DNA of 64,000 nucleotides from Letharia columbiana (taxonomy: Eukaryota; Ascomycota; Lecanoromycetes; Lecanorales; Parmeliaceae), in the NCBI RefSeq assembly GCF_014066305.1, contig NW_023501086.1, forward strand, positions 186,001 through 250,000. The letters run 5' to 3'. A model generated the notes under the pieces. It saw nothing but the letters and a program-made list of their open reading frames with translations, searched no databases and was not told where the DNA came from. This document shows, piece after piece, positions 61,911 through 64,000 of the stretch (positions are counted from its first letter, which is position 1; the number at the start of each line of letters is the position of its first letter). Made by a program: the position numbers and the translations under genes.

Positions 61911-64000
61911 AAATAATTAGCGTAATTCTTCCTTTACTAAAAGAAATAATAATATTATTATCGAAAATTTTAGTATATAAAAATATAAGTATCTTAAACT
62001 ATTAATAAATAGAATTCCAAAAAAAGATAGATATTTTAAGTATTTAAAAACTAGATATTATTCTAGCGATAATAATACTCTATATAAAAATATAGATTTA
62101 TTAATAAAAGAATAGATCGATATAGTTCTAAAAGTCGTTAATATAGAGAAGAATATTCTTATCGAATTATTATAAGAATTAAAAAATTAAATATCTTTAA
62201 TTAAGTTATCGCTAAAGATCTAAAAGTTTTATATATAAGAATTAAAGAGTTAGAAATAGAAAGAATACTCGCTTTTATCCCTCTATTCGCGTATATTATT
62301 ATTATTAAAGTCTCTTTATAAAATAAATATTAATTAGATTTTTATAGAAAAATTATTATATTAATAAAATAGATTAAGATTAATTATCTCTTAAATATCG
62401 AAGCTTTAATATTAAGCTTTATAAATATATTTCTTATTAAAATAAATAAGTTACTTAAAATAATATTAATATAATTTTATAAATTACGATTAATTAATAA
62501 TAATTTATTTTTATTTCTAATATTATATATATAATCTTAATAAAACTTATTTTAAAAGATTATATAGAAGAATTTTAATACTTAATTATCTTATTAAAAT
62601 AATTTAATATTATTTTAGAAATATTATAGCTAGAATAATATAACTTTTATATATTTTTTAAATTTAAAATTATTATATTTAATTTAGATTATTATATATT
62701 TAACTATTTATTATATAATAAATCTATTATTATTTAAAATAATAATAAATCTTTAAAAAAGAATTTAAATTATATAGTAAAGATTATATTTAAAAAAAGA
62801 ATATAGTAGAAATCTTTATTTATATCTTTATTAAGATAATTAAAAAATTAGAGAATTAAGTTATTATTATATAATTTTAAGATTTTAAATAAATTTTTAA
62901 TTTTGTTAATAAGAAAATAAAGTTTACTATTAACGTCGTCGCTATTATAATAAAAAATTATAAGAAATTCTTTTATAAACTAAAAAAGAAATCTTTAATT
63001 ATAAAATAGCTATAAGAATAAATTTTTATAATATATTACGAATAATTAGATATTTAGAATTCTATTAAAACTAATAAACTTTTCTCTTATCGCTTTATTA
63101 ATTATAAAATATATCTTAAAAAAAAAATTATTATCGAAAAGAATTTATAGACTCTTTAGAGACTAGATATTAATTATAAAGAAATATATTAATAAGATAT
63201 TAGAGAAAGATTATATTAGATTAAGTACTTTTCTCTATATAATATCTATTCTAATTATAAAGAAATTCGATAGAGAATTTAAATTATATATAAATTATAG
63301 AGTTTTTAATATACTTATTATTTTTAACTAAAATACTTCTTTATTAATTAAAAAGATTCTCGCTAAATTATACGCGGTAAGAATATATAATAAATTTAAT
63401 ATTATAATTACTTTTAACGAAATTAGAGTAAAAAAGAGTTATAAAAAAAATTATATTCTTTATTCGATATAATCTATTTAAATATATAATAATATCTTTT
63501 AAATTATATAATATTCTTATTACTTTTTAAATATTTATTAATAATATCTTACGCGAATATCTAGATATATTCTATATTATCTATTTAAATAATATTCTTA
63601 TTTATAATAATATTAAAAATAAATATATTTAATATATAGAAAAGATATTAAAAAAATTCGATAAGCTAATCTCTATCTTAATATTAATAAATATAATTTT
63701 TATATTATTAAAATTAATTATTTAAAATTAATTATTATAACGAAAGAAGTAAAAATAGATATAAAGAAAATTAAGATTATTACTTAATAAAAGAAATTTA
63801 GATATATTAAAGATATATAAATATTTCTAAAATTTACTAATTTCTATCGAAAGTTTATTATTAAATACTCTAAAATCGCTATATTTTTAACGAATCTTAC
63901 TTATACTTAATAGAAAAAAGATTTTATTTATTTATAAATTTAAGAATACTCTAAATAACTCGCTTTTAAAATACTTAAAAAAGCTTTTATTATTATTTCT
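61911..64000 (+). pseudogene. Decayed Gypsy pol, plus strand, cut by window end
   Basis: The RT box reads YLNNIL at 63582-63599, preceded by an NIL-REYLDIF segment (63541-63575) and an IYNKFNIIITFNEIRV segment at about 63383-63435, the decayed form of the FTKLD region. After RT comes the linker with FLKFTNFYRKFI (about 63830-63870), typical of the RT to RNase H join. The remainder of pol lies outside the window. Confidence 0.7.

Noticed and set aside
1..64000. Possible CRISPR arrays or bacterial operons
   Set aside because: The direct repeats here are 9-, 12-, 90-, 92-, 126-, 159- and 200-bp tandem units without unique spacers, and the RIP pattern and Gypsy remnants are fungal.

Overview
The window looks like a transposon-packed, AT-rich isochore of a filamentous ascomycete genome. 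Most of it is TA-saturated sequence in which CpA and TpG are nearly absent. Decayed reading frames carry stop codons almost only where CAA, CAG or TGG codons would have been. This is the signature of repeat-induced point mutation (RIP), in which C-to-T changes act on both strands of repeated DNA. I see no ordinary host gene, tRNA, rRNA or CRISPR array. The coding traces I recognise are retrotransposon remnants, plus a few small frames inside non-autonomous mobile elements.

Layout. 1-1823 is RIP-degraded DNA. 1824-3683 is a clean (little RIPed) copy of a 1.9-kb non-autonomous element, called family A here. 3771-13022 is a patchwork of RIPed family A ends, solo LTR-like repeats and unidentified decayed DNA. 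13382-15410 is a second clean family A copy, reversed, which runs into a homopolymer-rich stretch (15401-15646) that looks like an assembly or base-calling artefact. 15647-24250 is a distinct block with milder RIP, a recurrent TTRCGATAG motif, about 90-bp repeats near both ends and one long decayed frame. 24758-25288 is a short family A derivative.

25290-38000 is a nest. A minus-strand Gypsy element (gag at right, integrase at left) is split by a plus-strand 7.3-kb Gypsy element (27809-35101, with LTRs and a target-site duplication) and by another short family A derivative (35485-35952). 37985-40190 is a cluster of related repeats in opposite orientation around TATAATAG-type microsatellites. 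40190-48318 is unidentified RIPed DNA. It contains a compact LTR element (43569-44712) with 153-bp LTRs, a 5-bp target duplication and an intact 167-codon ORF, and further right a 92-bp x 5 tandem array. 48319-50231 is a third clean family A copy and 50870-51965 a fully RIPed one. 52000-57200 is mostly unidentified. 57200-60240 is a minus-strand Gypsy chromovirus pol, and 60670-64000 the gag and RT of a plus-strand Gypsy that leaves the window.

The most interesting signal is that two structurally different non-autonomous elements, family A and the compact LTR element, carry related low-complexity reading frames. Both are built on a 12-bp TGCGGAGAA-type minisatellite (AEN/AEK repeats) and an LSTxxHQ motif, and both stay open in otherwise RIP-destroyed surroundings. 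Clean and RIPed family A copies coexist, so the family has been active in at least two periods. Everything here comes from reading the sequence by eye; family names were not checked by any search.
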